In this document: one piece after another, positions 44,457-53,057 of the stretch | Layout of the letters: each line of letters begins with the position of its first letter | Numbering within the stretch: the stretch's first letter is position 1 | DNA from: a bacterium | GTDB lineage: Bacteria; Patescibacteriota; Saccharimonadia; Saccharimonadales; Saccharimonadaceae | NCBI GenBank assembly: GCA_027451105.1 | Contig: DAIDKB010000020.1 | Span: 1-61,394, forward strand | Direction: 5' to 3' | Length of the DNA stretch: 61,394 nt | Position numbers and translations under genes: made by a program | The notes under the pieces: generated by a model | Databases searched by the model: none | What the model saw: only the letters and a program-made list of their open reading frames with translations | What the model was told of the DNA's origin: nothing

Positions 44457-44528
44457 GACTCCCTAATTAGTTAGGGAGTCGAGCCGAGGGCGGCAGGCGA
44501 ATCATTTCTGACTCAGCCTGCCGCCCTC
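44457..44528 (-). terminator. double hairpin terminator of mini-gene F
   Basis: A 13-bp GAGGGCGGCAGGC/GCCTGCCGCCCTC stem (44486-44528) is followed by GACTCCCTAA/TTAGGGAGTC (44457-44480) and TTTTT on the minus strand. Confidence 0.9.
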
Positions 44529-44540
44529 CTTCACGGTGGA

Positions 44541-44888
44541 CTAGCTCACCGGCAGCGGCGCAGGTCCGCTTTTTGCGGCCTTCCTGGCCCTGCGTGCCTT
44601 CCGGCGGATGTCCACCAGCTTGACAGAACCGACGAACAGCAACAGCAGTCCGCCGACCCACACTGGTGTGGTGTAGGTCCAGCCAGGCAGGGTTGCCCAG
44701 CTGTAGGTTGCACTCTTGGCGCCAATGTGGCGCAGCGCCGCCAGGTTGAGCAACAGCCCACCCATCAACGCCACGGCACCGAACGCCGCCAGCGCTTCCA
44801 CGATCTTGCGCGCCCAGAGGGCGCCAATCAGGCAAAGCACGGCCGCGATGGTCAACAGAACCACGACGGTGTAAATCGAGCTGGCCAT
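44541..44888 (-). CDS. GC-rich orphan mini-gene F, small membrane protein
   Basis: A 115-residue membrane protein with three or four hydrophobic helices (about 5-25, 29-50, 70-90) and a basic, alanine-rich C-terminus (RRKARRARKAAKS) likely on the cytoplasmic side. No family is recognised. The frame is open to 44927, but CGGAGA lies seven bases before the ATG at 44888. Its promoter, structured leader and double terminator make it a closed unit. Like mini-gene D it codes for a small integral membrane protein with G/C-ending codons. Confidence 0.65.
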   Translation of the reverse strand: MASSIYTVVVLLTIAAVLCLIGALWARKIVEALAAFGAVALMGGLLLNLAALRHIGAKSATYSWATLPGWTYTTPVWVGGLLLLFVGSVKLVDIRRKARRARKAAKSGPAPLPVS

Positions 44889-44947
44889 TTCTGGTCTCCG
44901 TTTCGATTGTAGGCTTTGATCTCGCACTGATTGTACGAGCTAGCGAC

Positions 44948-44976
44948 ATAATACTATATTTTGTTATTTTTGTCAA
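44948..44976 (-). promoter_or_regulatory. sigma70-type promoter of mini-gene F
   Basis: On the minus strand TTGACA (44976-44971), 17 bases, TATTAT (44953-44948). Confidence 0.8.
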
Positions 44977-45013
44977 TAGCATGAGCGACTTACATAATTT
45001 TCCAAATAAAAAA

Positions 45014-45253
45014 GCGCCAGGTAAGGGTGGGCATCACCTGGCGCCGTTTTACCCTTTAACCCACCCGAGGGGCAAGCGTAACTGTCTCGATCAAAGCGCA
45101 GACGTTCGCTGGTTAAAGGGATTAGTATACACGCAATGCTTATCGCTAATGAAGTGGAGGGTAGTTACTTTAAAAGCACATTGCATGTAACCTAACATAA
45201 GTTAGAATAGGGGGTATAAGGTGCTTTTGGTTAATCTCGCAATGTAACCAATC
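45014..45253 (-). ncRNA. candidate structured non-coding RNA
   Basis: A stretch of about 240 bases transcribed leftwards has a TTGACA-17-TAATAT promoter (45289-45261) and a terminator (GCGCCAGGT/ACCTGGCGC, 45014-45044) followed by TTTTTTATTT on the minus strand, but no convincing reading frame with a ribosome-binding site. Internal pairing includes CCCTTTAACC/GGTTAAAGGG (45052-45061 with 45111-45120) closing an inner imperfect stem, and AAAAGCAC/GTGCTTTT (45172-45179 with 45221-45228). It does not show the tmRNA, RNase P or SRP hallmarks. Confidence 0.6.
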
Positions 45254-45260
45254 GTTCCTG

Positions 45261-45289
45261 ATATTAGCACGTCTTTGACATAATGTCAA
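45261..45289. promoter_or_regulatory. palindromic divergent promoter of the candidate RNA and dprA
   Basis: TTGACATAATGTCAA (45275-45289) is a perfect palindrome that supplies a TTGACA -35 box in both directions. Leftwards, TAATAT follows at 17 bases. Rightwards, a poor GACATA box at 17 bases would place transcription near 45310, the dprA ATG. Confidence 0.7.
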
Positions 45290-45309
45290 TACTTACCGAC
45301 ATAAAATGT

Positions 45310-46167
45310 ATGAAAATCAATAGCACGTCACCCCAGGACTATAAATACTTACAGCTATTAAATTCTATTGCCAAAAAACCGGAAAGATTACATTTTACTG
45401 GCAAGCTGCCGAGTAACCGCTTAACAACCGTTGCGATTGTCGGTTCGCGCAAGCCAACCGCTTACGGTAAAGAGGTGACTTATCGATTAAGCTACGAACT
45501 AGCCAAGCGAGGGATCATCATCGTTAGTGGCCTAGCCCTAGGGGTCGATGGTATTGCGCACCAAGCCGCCCTGGATGCTGGCGGTACAACTATTGCCGTC
45601 GTCGCAAACGGCGTTGATATTATCTATCCAGCGGCACATCGTCAACTGGCCAAATCAATTATCGATAGCGGTGGCGCCGTTATAAGTGAATATCCGCCCG
45701 GCACCGAAGCCCGCGACTTTTACTTTTTAGCCCGCAATCGCATCGTTAGCGGCCTAGCCGACGCCGTCGTCGTTACCGAAGCGGCTGTTCGTAGTGGCAC
45801 CTTATCAACCGTCGCCCACGCGCTTGAGCAGGGCAGGGAAGTCTTTGTCGTACCCGGCAACATAACCAGCCCACTATCGGCCGGCTGCAACGCCTTATTA
45901 AAACAGGGCGCCCAGCCGGTGACCTGTAGCGAAGATATCTTAGAAGTTATCGCTCCCGACCTATTAAAACCGCAACAAAGCCTGCCACTGGGTAATTCTC
46001 CCGCCGAAAGTAAGTTAATCGAACTGATTCAAGCTGGCCTGCGTGATGGTGATCAGATTTTAAGCGCCTCGAAATTATCCGTCAGTGAATTTTCCCAAGC
46101 TTTAACTATGCTAGAAGTTAATGGTTCGGTTCGCGCCCTTGGCGGCAATCAGTGGACGCTGCGCTAG
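45310..46167 (+). CDS. dprA: DNA-processing protein DprA
   Basis: A RecA loader for incoming single-stranded DNA in natural transformation, 285 residues. The Rossmann-type core is intact: VAIVGSRKPTAYGKEV, VSGLALGVDGIAHQAALD, VVANGVDIIYP, ISEYPPGTEA, and RNRIVSGLADAVVV. A winged-helix-like C-terminus follows (SKLSVSEFSQALTMLEV). The frame opens at 45283, but that ATG lies in the promoter palindrome; the Met at 45310 fits the expected transcript start. Natural competence is common in CPR. Confidence 0.92.
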   Translation: MKINSTSPQDYKYLQLLNSIAKKPERLHFTGKLPSNRLTTVAIVGSRKPTAYGKEVTYRLSYELAKRGIIIVSGLALGVDGIAHQAALDAGGTTIAVVANGVDIIYPAAHRQLAKSIIDSGGAVISEYPPGTEARDFYFLARNRIVSGLADAVVVTEAAVRSGTLSTVAHALEQGREVFVVPGNITSPLSAGCNALLKQGAQPVTCSEDILEVIAPDLLKPQQSLPLGNSPAESKLIELIQAGLRDGDQILSASKLSVSEFSQALTMLEVNGSVRALGGNQWTLR

Positions 46168-46252
46168 CTGGAAGAACCGGGCATTTTACAAATAACAATA
46201 ACTTGCGTACAATAGCCCATTGTGTTTAGCTGAACTAAACCACAACCATTTT

Positions 46253-48592
46253 ATGAAGAATTTAGTAATCGTCGAGTCACCAGCCAAAGCTAAAACTATC
46301 GAGAAGTACCTTGGTAGTGATTTTAAAGTGTTGTCCAGCGTCGGCCACATTCGTTCGATTGCCAAAAAAACCAAAGACGGCACGCCGCCAATTGATGTAA
46401 AAAATGGTTTTAAAACAACTTACGAAATTGATTCCGAGAAGAAAAAGACCGTATCAGACCTAAAAAAGGCCGTTAAAGAGGCCGAAACTGTCTGGCTAGC
46501 AACCGATGAAGACCGCGAAGGGGAGGCAATTGCCTGGCATCTTTGCGAGGTTCTAAAACTTGACCCAGCTAAGACTAAACGAATTGTTTTTCACGAAATC
46601 ACCAAAGAAGCAATCACCGAGGCAGTCAAAAACCCGCGCACGGTTGACATGAACCTGGTTCAAGCTCAACAAGCCCGTCAAATTCTTGATCGGATTGTTG
46701 GTTTTGAACTTTCGCCAGTTGTCTGGCAAAAAGTTCCCGGCGGTAAATCTGCCGGCCGCGTCCAGTCGCCAGCCGTGCGTTTGCTAGTCGAAAAAGAGCG
46801 TGAAATCGAGCAGTTTGAAGGCTCGGCTGAATTTAGAGTTACAGCGGAATTTACAGTCGATGGCGACATCATGAAAGCCGAACTTCCAAAGCGCTTTAAG
46901 ACCGAAGACGAAGCTAAGGCCTTTTTGGAATCATTAATTAACGCCAGCTTTAAAGTCAGCAAGATTACCACCAGCCCAAGTACGCGTAATCCGGGTGCAC
47001 CATTTACGACCAGCACCTTGCAGCAAGAAGCCAACAGCCGGCTCGGCTTTGGTGCCCGCGCTACTATGTCATCGGCTCAAAAGTTGTACCAAGAAGGTAA
47101 GATTACATATATGCGTACCGACTCGGTCAATCTAAGCGGCCAAGCTTTGTCGCAAATGACTCAATATATTAAGACTGAGTTTGGCGAGAATTATCACCAA
47201 ATCAGGACCTTCAAGACCAAGTCCAGTAGCGCCCAAGAGGCCCACGAAGCCATCCGCCCAACTAATATTGCCTTAGAGCGCGGCAGCAGTAACGAATACG
47301 ACCAAAAACTTTACGATCTGATTCGCCGTCGCGCCCTGGCTAGCCAAATGGCGCCAGCTAAACTGGAAAAAACAGTGGTGACAATTGAAATCTCGACCAA
47401 CAAGGAAGTCTTTGAAGCCAAGGGCGAAGTCATTATCTTTGACGGTTTCTTAAAAGTTTACGGTGGCAGCAAAAAAGATGCCGAAATCTTGCCAGCCGTT
47501 AAATCCGACGATATTTTGCCGCTCGCCCAAGCTAGCGCCCGTCAAGTTTTCGCTCGTCCACCAGCTCGTTACAGCGAGGGTAGCTTGGTTAAAAAGCTCG
47601 AGGACCTCGGTATCGGCCGTCCTTCGACTTATGCCACGATTATTAACACCGTTCAGGTCCGTGGTTACGCCGAAAAAGGCGAGACCGAGGGTACGGCGCG
47701 CGATGTTATCGTTTTATCAATTGATGGCGACCAGGTTAGGCGCGAAATCGTTCAAGAAAAAACCGGCTCGGACCGCGGTAAACTGATTCCAACCCCCAGC
47801 GGGGAAGTTGTTAGTGACTTTTTGACTAATAACTTCTCACAAGTGGTCGATTATGATTTTACTGCCCATGTCGAGGAAGAGTTTGACCAAATTGCCGCTA
47901 GTAAGCTAGCTCGCAATGACATGTTGCAGGAGTTTTACAATCCGTTCCATAAACTAATCGAGCAGTCGAGTGATATCAAACGCTCTGATACCGCCAAAGT
48001 TCGCGAACTTGGTATCGACCCCAAGACAAACAAGCCGATTTTTGCCCGTTTTGGCCGCTTTGGACCAATGTTGCAACTGGGCTCAAACGAAAATCCCGAC
48101 GACAAACCGCAATTTGCGCCAATGCCCGCCGGTAAAAAAATTGAGACTGTCACGCTGGATGAAGCCCTACATGCCTTTAAATTACCACGACTTGTCGGCC
48201 AGACACCCGATGGTTTACCGATTAAAGCCAATGTCGGTCGGTTTGGGCCATACGTTCAAGTCGATAAATTATTCGTCAGTATTAAACCGCTTGACCCACA
48301 CACTGTTACCCTTGAAGAAGCGCTCGAACTTTATAATGCCAAATTAAAGGCTGACGCCGAGAAAAATATCGCCGACTTTGGCGATGGTATTAAGGTATTA
48401 AAGGGTCGCTTTGGACCATACGTTACCGATGGCGCCAAGAACGCCAAAATACCCAAAGACACCGACCCGACTTCGATAACTCACGAACAGGCCAAGGAAA
48501 TGATTGCCAAGGCACCAGCCGGCAAACGCCGACCCATCAGGGTTCGAACAGCCTCAAAGACTGCCACCAAGCGACGTTCGACTAAAAAATAG
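46253..48592 (+). CDS. topA: DNA topoisomerase I (type IA)
   Basis: A 779-residue enzyme that relaxes negative supercoils through a 5'-phosphotyrosine intermediate. TOPRIM motifs: LVIVESPAKAKTIEKYLG and TDEDREGEAIAWH. The catalytic Tyr is in ITYMRTDSVNL, and GIGRPSTYATIINT follows. In place of zinc ribbons the C-terminus has three short 'Topo C' repeats (KPIFARFGRFGPMLQLG, GLPIKANVGRFGPYVQV, GIKVLKGRFGPYVTDG) and a basic tail. A TTG at 46220, six bases after a TACAAT box, is a possible alternative start adding 11 residues. Confidence 0.96.
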   Translation: MKNLVIVESPAKAKTIEKYLGSDFKVLSSVGHIRSIAKKTKDGTPPIDVKNGFKTTYEIDSEKKKTVSDLKKAVKEAETVWLATDEDREGEAIAWHLCEVLKLDPAKTKRIVFHEITKEAITEAVKNPRTVDMNLVQAQQARQILDRIVGFELSPVVWQKVPGGKSAGRVQSPAVRLLVEKEREIEQFEGSAEFRVTAEFTVDGDIMKAELPKRFKTEDEAKAFLESLINASFKVSKITTSPSTRNPGAPFTTSTLQQEANSRLGFGARATMSSAQKLYQEGKITYMRTDSVNLSGQALSQMTQYIKTEFGENYHQIRTFKTKSSSAQEAHEAIRPTNIALERGSSNEYDQKLYDLIRRRALASQMAPAKLEKTVVTIEISTNKEVFEAKGEVIIFDGFLKVYGGSKKDAEILPAVKSDDILPLAQASARQVFARPPARYSEGSLVKKLEDLGIGRPSTYATIINTVQVRGYAEKGETEGTARDVIVLSIDGDQVRREIVQEKTGSDRGKLIPTPSGEVVSDFLTNNFSQVVDYDFTAHVEEEFDQIAASKLARNDMLQEFYNPFHKLIEQSSDIKRSDTAKVRELGIDPKTNKPIFARFGRFGPMLQLGSNENPDDKPQFAPMPAGKKIETVTLDEALHAFKLPRLVGQTPDGLPIKANVGRFGPYVQVDKLFVSIKPLDPHTVTLEEALELYNAKLKADAEKNIADFGDGIKVLKGRFGPYVTDGAKNAKIPKDTDPTSITHEQAKEMIAKAPAGKRRPIRVRTASKTATKRRSTKK

Positions 48593-48712
48593 CAAGGCCG
48601 GATTTAGCATGTTTTCCACATCATACAACAAGGTCAATATATAAAAAGTCCCACAACACTGTTTACAAGACATGTCTATTTCATGCTATAATGAGCTTAA
48701 GTAGCCATGGTG

Positions 48713-48741
48713 TTGACATTATATATAATATCTTATATAAT
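48713..48741 (+). promoter_or_regulatory. consensus promoter of the sigma4-HARE gene
   Basis: TTGACA (48713-48718), 17 bases, TATAAT (48736-48741), a perfect match. A second TATAAT-type box lies at 48687-48692. The leader of about 60 bases carries AGAGGAAAAGG before the ATG. Confidence 0.85.
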
Positions 48742-48805
48742 CACATCTAGATACATATAAAAATCTTAAATCCAAGGTGTGGCTGAGAGGAAAAGGCTGA
48801 GATAA

Positions 48806-49855
48806 ATGAGTGAAAAGAACGACACAGAATCATCAATTGATTTAAAGGCCGGTATTACCGAGATTCTATCGATTATTGACCAGGAGCGTGAGCGTGAGAT
48901 TATCACTCGTCGTTTTGGTCTTTATGATCGTCGTGAGACACTCGAGCAGATCGGTGAGCTGCTTGGCATTACCCGTGAGCGCGTTCGACAACTTGAAAAG
49001 GCGATTATTATTCGCCTAAAAATCGCCGCCGACGAAAACAAAATTTCCTCAGTCGCAAGCTTTGAAAAAATGTTCATTCGTAACCTAACAGAGCTGGGCC
49101 GGATTGCCCGCGTTCAAGATTTGACCGATCACTTAATGGGTCGAACCACCGATCAACGTGAGCGCGCCCACGTTGCCTTTATCGCCGAACTAGCACCAAA
49201 CCTAACCGTTATTGACGAAAATGATAGCTATTTCCATTCAATCGGTATCGCTGAATATGGTGATGAGAAAAAGATTAAAGGGGAAGTTGACGAAATCGTC
49301 AAGGTCATTAAAAAGCACGGTGAACCAATGACCGTCGAACAGATTCATGACCAACTTTCTTACGAGCATCCTTCGCACATTCGCGCCCTAGCTAGTGTCA
49401 GCAAGTTACTGGCTCATCTTAAGGACAACTGGGGTCTAGTCAAATGGCCAACCGTTAACCCAAAAAACATTCGCGACAAAATCTACGTCATTCTAGCCGA
49501 GAAGGGCAAGCCAATGCACTTTTCCGAGATTGCTAAGTCGATCAAGGGTAGCAGCTTTAAGCGTAAAGACGTCACCACCCAGGCAATCCACAACGAACTA
49601 ATCAAAGATAAGCGCTTCGTCCTAATCGGTCGTGGCATCTACGCCCTCGACAGCTGGGGTTTCAGCAAGGGTACCGTATCTGACATTATCGTCGATGTTT
49701 TACGTAAGTCAGACACACCGTTGCACCGTGACGAAATCGTTAAGCGTGTTCTAAAGAGCCGCCAGGTTAAAGAGACAACAATCTTGCTTAACCTGCAAAG
49801 CAAGCCGCAGTTTAAGCGCGTTGCTAAAGCAACTTACTCGCTTGCTGAAAAATAA
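48806..49855 (+). CDS. sigma70 region 4 fused to HARE-HTH domains
   Basis: A 349-residue regulator. Residues 15-75 form a sigma70 region 4 helix-turn-helix (REREIITRRFGLYDRRETLE, then QIGELLGITRERVRQLEKAI), yet no region 2 is present, so it cannot melt promoters itself. Two or three winged HARE-HTH-like repeats follow (EIVKVIKKHGEPMTVEQIHD; ILAEKGKPMHFSEIAKSIKG, then GRGIYALDSWG), as in RNA polymerase delta (RpoE of Firmicutes). I infer an RNA polymerase-associated regulator. Its strong consensus promoter suggests high expression. Confidence 0.82.
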   Translation: MSEKNDTESSIDLKAGITEILSIIDQEREREIITRRFGLYDRRETLEQIGELLGITRERVRQLEKAIIIRLKIAADENKISSVASFEKMFIRNLTELGRIARVQDLTDHLMGRTTDQRERAHVAFIAELAPNLTVIDENDSYFHSIGIAEYGDEKKIKGEVDEIVKVIKKHGEPMTVEQIHDQLSYEHPSHIRALASVSKLLAHLKDNWGLVKWPTVNPKNIRDKIYVILAEKGKPMHFSEIAKSIKGSSFKRKDVTTQAIHNELIKDKRFVLIGRGIYALDSWGFSKGTVSDIIVDVLRKSDTPLHRDEIVKRVLKSRQVKETTILLNLQSKPQFKRVAKATYSLAEK

Positions 49856-49905
49856 TTCGCGACGTTGCCAACAGACGCGAGAGGTGAGACAATACAGGAG
49901 TAAAT

Positions 49906-52665
49906 ATGGGTATTATCTCGACAATGATTAACTTCCTGTTACAGTGGTATATTCTATTTCCATTGGTTTTAGCGCTGGGTTATCTGACCTGGCGTAATTA
50001 TCGCAAGATTGACACCATTCGTGCCACACCCGAGAGTGACCTACTGATCCTCGAAATCCCAAAGGCTAACGATAAGAGTGAGCTAGCCGCCGAACAGCTT
50101 TTTGCCAGTTTGCATGGTATTTTTCGCGATAAAGAAGAATTAAAGCTGAACGGGGGCGTCCAAGAACACTTAAGTTTCGAAATCGCCTCTGTTAATGGCC
50201 AGATTCGCTTTTATGCCTGGGTGCCGCGAACTTTACGCAGTTTTGTCGAAGGCCAAATCTATTCGCAATATCCAACCGTCCAAATTCACGAAGCCGACGA
50301 AGATTATGTCGCCCATGAAGGTCAGCACAGCGTCGTTTATAGCTCCGAAATCACCCTTACTGACAATGAGATGCTACCAATCAAGACCTTTCAAAGTTTT
50401 GAGGTTGACCCGCTAGCTGGCATTACTGGAACTTTGGCTAAACTTGAATCTACCGGTGAAGAGGTCTGGATCCAAATCTTAGCCCGTCCAATTGCCGATG
50501 ACTGGCATGAACGATCCGACAGCTGGGTGAGCGGTGTTAAAAAGGGCAAGTCGGCCTCGTTAATTAGCGGCAATGTTTTTACTTGGCTAACCAGTTTAAT
50601 CGAAGCCCTGTGGCGACCGCCCGAAGAAGGGAAGTCGGCCTCTGCTAGTGCGCCCGAGCTATCCGATCGCGATAAAACCCGTATTGCCGAAGCCGAAAAG
50701 AAGGCGACTAAACTTGGCTACGAGGTCAAGATTCGCCTAGCATACCTTGGCGACAGTACCACTAATGCCCGTCTGCGAATGCAGGCGATTGTTGGTACCT
50801 TCAAACAATTTAACAGCACCAACCTTAACGGTTTTAAAATGTCAGCCGCCAGCTTCGATAAAGAGGATTTGGTGCGTTATCGTAATCGTTCATTCAACGA
50901 CAGCGGCTATATCTTGAATATAGAAGAGTTAGCCAGTGTCTTTCACTTGCCGCACACTAATGTCGAGACGCCAAATATCGTCTGGGCTAGCAGCAAGACC
51001 GCTGAGCCACCAGCCAGACTACCGATTATCACTGGCAATAGTGCAATCGATGAAAATATCAGCGCCTTTGGTTTAACTAACTTCCGCGGTATCAATCATC
51101 AATTTGGTATGCTGCGTTCCGATAGGTCGCGCCACGTTTATATTATTGGCCAAACTGGCGCCGGTAAGTCTGGAACGCTTGAGCTATTTGCGCTGAGCGA
51201 CATTTTTCATGGTCACGGCTATGCCATTATCGACCCACATGGCGACTTTGCAGTCAACAATATGCGCTTTATTCCAGGTTCGCGCCTGCAAGATGTCGTC
51301 TACTTTAACCCGGCCGACACAGCTTATCCGCTAGGTTTTAACCCATTAGAGGTCACCAATCCTAATCAAAAGACTAATATTAGCTCCGAGGTAATCGGCG
51401 TGCTTAAGCGTATGTTCGGTGAGTCTTGGGGCCCACGTTTGGAATATATCTTACGCTACACAATCCTGGCGCTGCTTGATCGTCCAACCACCACCATGCT
51501 TGATATTACCCGCATGCTAACCGACAAAAAGTTCCGCCAAGAAACGCTAACATACTGCCAGGACACAGTCGTCCTGAACTTCTGGAAAGTTGAGTTTGCC
51601 AGCTGGAATGATAAGTTCGTCTCGGAAGCGATTGCGCCAGTACTAAACAAAGTCGGTGCCTTTACGGCTAACCCAATTATCCGTAATATCATCGGCCAAC
51701 CCAAGAGTACCTTTAATATTCGTCAAATCATGGACGAGGGCAAGATTTTAATCGTCAACCTATCGAAGGGTCTAATTGGCGAGGATAACGCCGCCATCCT
51801 GGGCGCCTTTATGGTTACCAAGATCCAGCTGGCTTCAATGAGCCGAAGTGATATTGAACGCATCGAGGATCGCCGTCCGTTCTATCTGTATGTTGACGAG
51901 TTCCAAAACTTTGCCACTGATTCGTTTGCAACAATTCTATCCGAAGCCCGCAAGTATGGCCTTAACCTGACCGTTGCCAATCAATATATTAGCCAGATGA
52001 CCGATACCGTGCGCGATGCTGTCTTTGGAAACGTCGGTACGATGATATCTTTCCGTGTTTCAGCTGATGACGCACCAATCCTGGCCAAGCAGTTTGAGCC
52101 GCAATTCGAGCCAGTTGACCTGTTGCAGATGCACAATCGTCACTTCATCATCAACATGGTAATCGGCGGCGAAAAAGCCCCAGCCTTTAGCGCCACCACC
52201 TTAACCCTACCAACTCCACAGACCGATAACACTGGTCGAATTATCGAAAATACCAGGCGTAATTACAGCCGTAGCCGCGCCGATGTCGAGCAAGAGATTA
52301 GTCTTGCCATTCAGCCCCCAGAACACCTTCAGAAGGCTCCACAATCGCAGGCACAGGCCAAACAATGGCCCGTCCAACCAGGGGCGCAAGCCGTTAGCGC
52401 GGCTCAGCCAACCACAGTTGATACATCCAGCCCACAAGCTACTGCCGAGCAGGGGACAGAGGCGCCTAAAAAGCGTAAGCGTACTCGCTCTCGTAAAAAA
52501 AAGACCGCTGATGAGGATGGTCAAACTCAGCCAACCAATACACAGCCCGGCTCTAGTCCTGTGGTTGACAATCAGCCAGCCCCAGCCGCTATGACAGCGC
52601 CTAGCGCCCCTCAGCAGCCAGCTCCTACCGACTCAGCCGAAGACGGCGTCTTACAGATTCATTAG
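49906..52665 (+). CDS. VirB4/VirD4-like membrane-associated ATPase
   Basis: A 919-residue protein with one or two N-terminal hydrophobic segments, a domain of about 350 residues common in CPR, then an ATPase of the type IV secretion/HerA group: Walker A IGQTGAGKSG near 413-422, IIDPHGDF, and Walker B LYVDEFQNFATDSF near 661, followed by ANQYISQM. The last 160 residues are Pro/Gln/Ala-rich with a basic stretch (KKRKRTRSRKKK). It could drive DNA or protein transfer or pilus assembly, but no other T4SS gene is present nearby. It follows the sigma4-HARE gene by 50 bases. Confidence 0.85.
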   Translation: MGIISTMINFLLQWYILFPLVLALGYLTWRNYRKIDTIRATPESDLLILEIPKANDKSELAAEQLFASLHGIFRDKEELKLNGGVQEHLSFEIASVNGQIRFYAWVPRTLRSFVEGQIYSQYPTVQIHEADEDYVAHEGQHSVVYSSEITLTDNEMLPIKTFQSFEVDPLAGITGTLAKLESTGEEVWIQILARPIADDWHERSDSWVSGVKKGKSASLISGNVFTWLTSLIEALWRPPEEGKSASASAPELSDRDKTRIAEAEKKATKLGYEVKIRLAYLGDSTTNARLRMQAIVGTFKQFNSTNLNGFKMSAASFDKEDLVRYRNRSFNDSGYILNIEELASVFHLPHTNVETPNIVWASSKTAEPPARLPIITGNSAIDENISAFGLTNFRGINHQFGMLRSDRSRHVYIIGQTGAGKSGTLELFALSDIFHGHGYAIIDPHGDFAVNNMRFIPGSRLQDVVYFNPADTAYPLGFNPLEVTNPNQKTNISSEVIGVLKRMFGESWGPRLEYILRYTILALLDRPTTTMLDITRMLTDKKFRQETLTYCQDTVVLNFWKVEFASWNDKFVSEAIAPVLNKVGAFTANPIIRNIIGQPKSTFNIRQIMDEGKILIVNLSKGLIGEDNAAILGAFMVTKIQLASMSRSDIERIEDRRPFYLYVDEFQNFATDSFATILSEARKYGLNLTVANQYISQMTDTVRDAVFGNVGTMISFRVSADDAPILAKQFEPQFEPVDLLQMHNRHFIINMVIGGEKAPAFSATTLTLPTPQTDNTGRIIENTRRNYSRSRADVEQEISLAIQPPEHLQKAPQSQAQAKQWPVQPGAQAVSAAQPTTVDTSSPQATAEQGTEAPKKRKRTRSRKKKTADEDGQTQPTNTQPGSSPVVDNQPAPAAMTAPSAPQQPAPTDSAEDGVLQIH

Positions 52666-52720
52666 GGTAGAGTGTACTAGCCCGCTTTAATTTAGGGCAT
52701 CATTACCGGCCGAAATAAAA

Positions 52721-52740
52721 TAGAACATAATTAGAACATG
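52721..52740 (+). repeat. 20-bp direct repeat, left copy
   Basis: TAGAACATAATTAGAACATG, itself two TAGAACA units 11 bases apart. It matches the copy at 53331-53350 at 18 of 20 positions. Confidence 0.75.
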
Positions 52741-52856
52741 CACGATATGGCGCCGCAGGGCCTAAAGTTGCCTGTGAGCGCAAATTAATAATTATCCAAT
52801 AATTATACGGCTGGTTCAAATAAAGGCCGCAGGCCGCGTATAAAAGGCCGAGTAGC

Positions 52857-53057
52857 ATGAAGCGTAGTAGACATATAATAAAATCCAGCGCAAAAATAAA
52901 TCAGTCGGACGAGTTAGGTGATTTATCAGCAATATTTATGTATATAGATTATGCGTCGCACAATGTATATTTTACGACATTAGATATTATTAATAAAGAC
53001 GACTTATCATCCATCCTCATTAAGGTCAAAATACGGATAGATAGCCCTACGATGTAG
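52857..53057 (+). CDS. doubtful small ORF in the convergent gap
   Basis: A 66-codon ORF with Ser/Ile/Lys/Asp-rich product and no recognisable domain. A TATAAA box lies 12 bases before the ATG and AAAGG about ten bases before it, so it might be expressed. However, the candidate dif site lies inside it and codon use is simply AT-rich, so it may be a chance frame. Confidence 0.22.
   Translation: MKRSRHIIKSSAKINQSDELGDLSAIFMYIDYASHNVYFTTLDIINKDDLSSILIKVKIRIDSPTM
52953..52980 (+). other. candidate dif (XerC/XerD) chromosome dimer resolution site
   Basis: Two 11-bp arms (52953-52963 and 52970-52980) flank the six-base spacer TGTATA. The spacer is identical to that of E. coli dif, and 19 of 28 positions match overall; the arms share GTCG/CGAC inverted symmetry. 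It lies where plus-strand genes (to 52665) and minus-strand genes (from 53387) converge, as expected at a replication terminus. Confidence 0.5.

Noticed and set aside
44467-44982. 171-codon minus-strand frame over mini-gene F
   Set aside because: It runs through the promoter and the terminator hairpins of mini-gene F; the 115-residue membrane protein in the other frame has the ribosome-binding site and a sensible helix pattern.
44981-45190. 69-codon plus-strand ORF across the candidate RNA
   Set aside because: It reads through a bidirectional terminator hairpin, has no ribosome-binding site and no protein-like composition.
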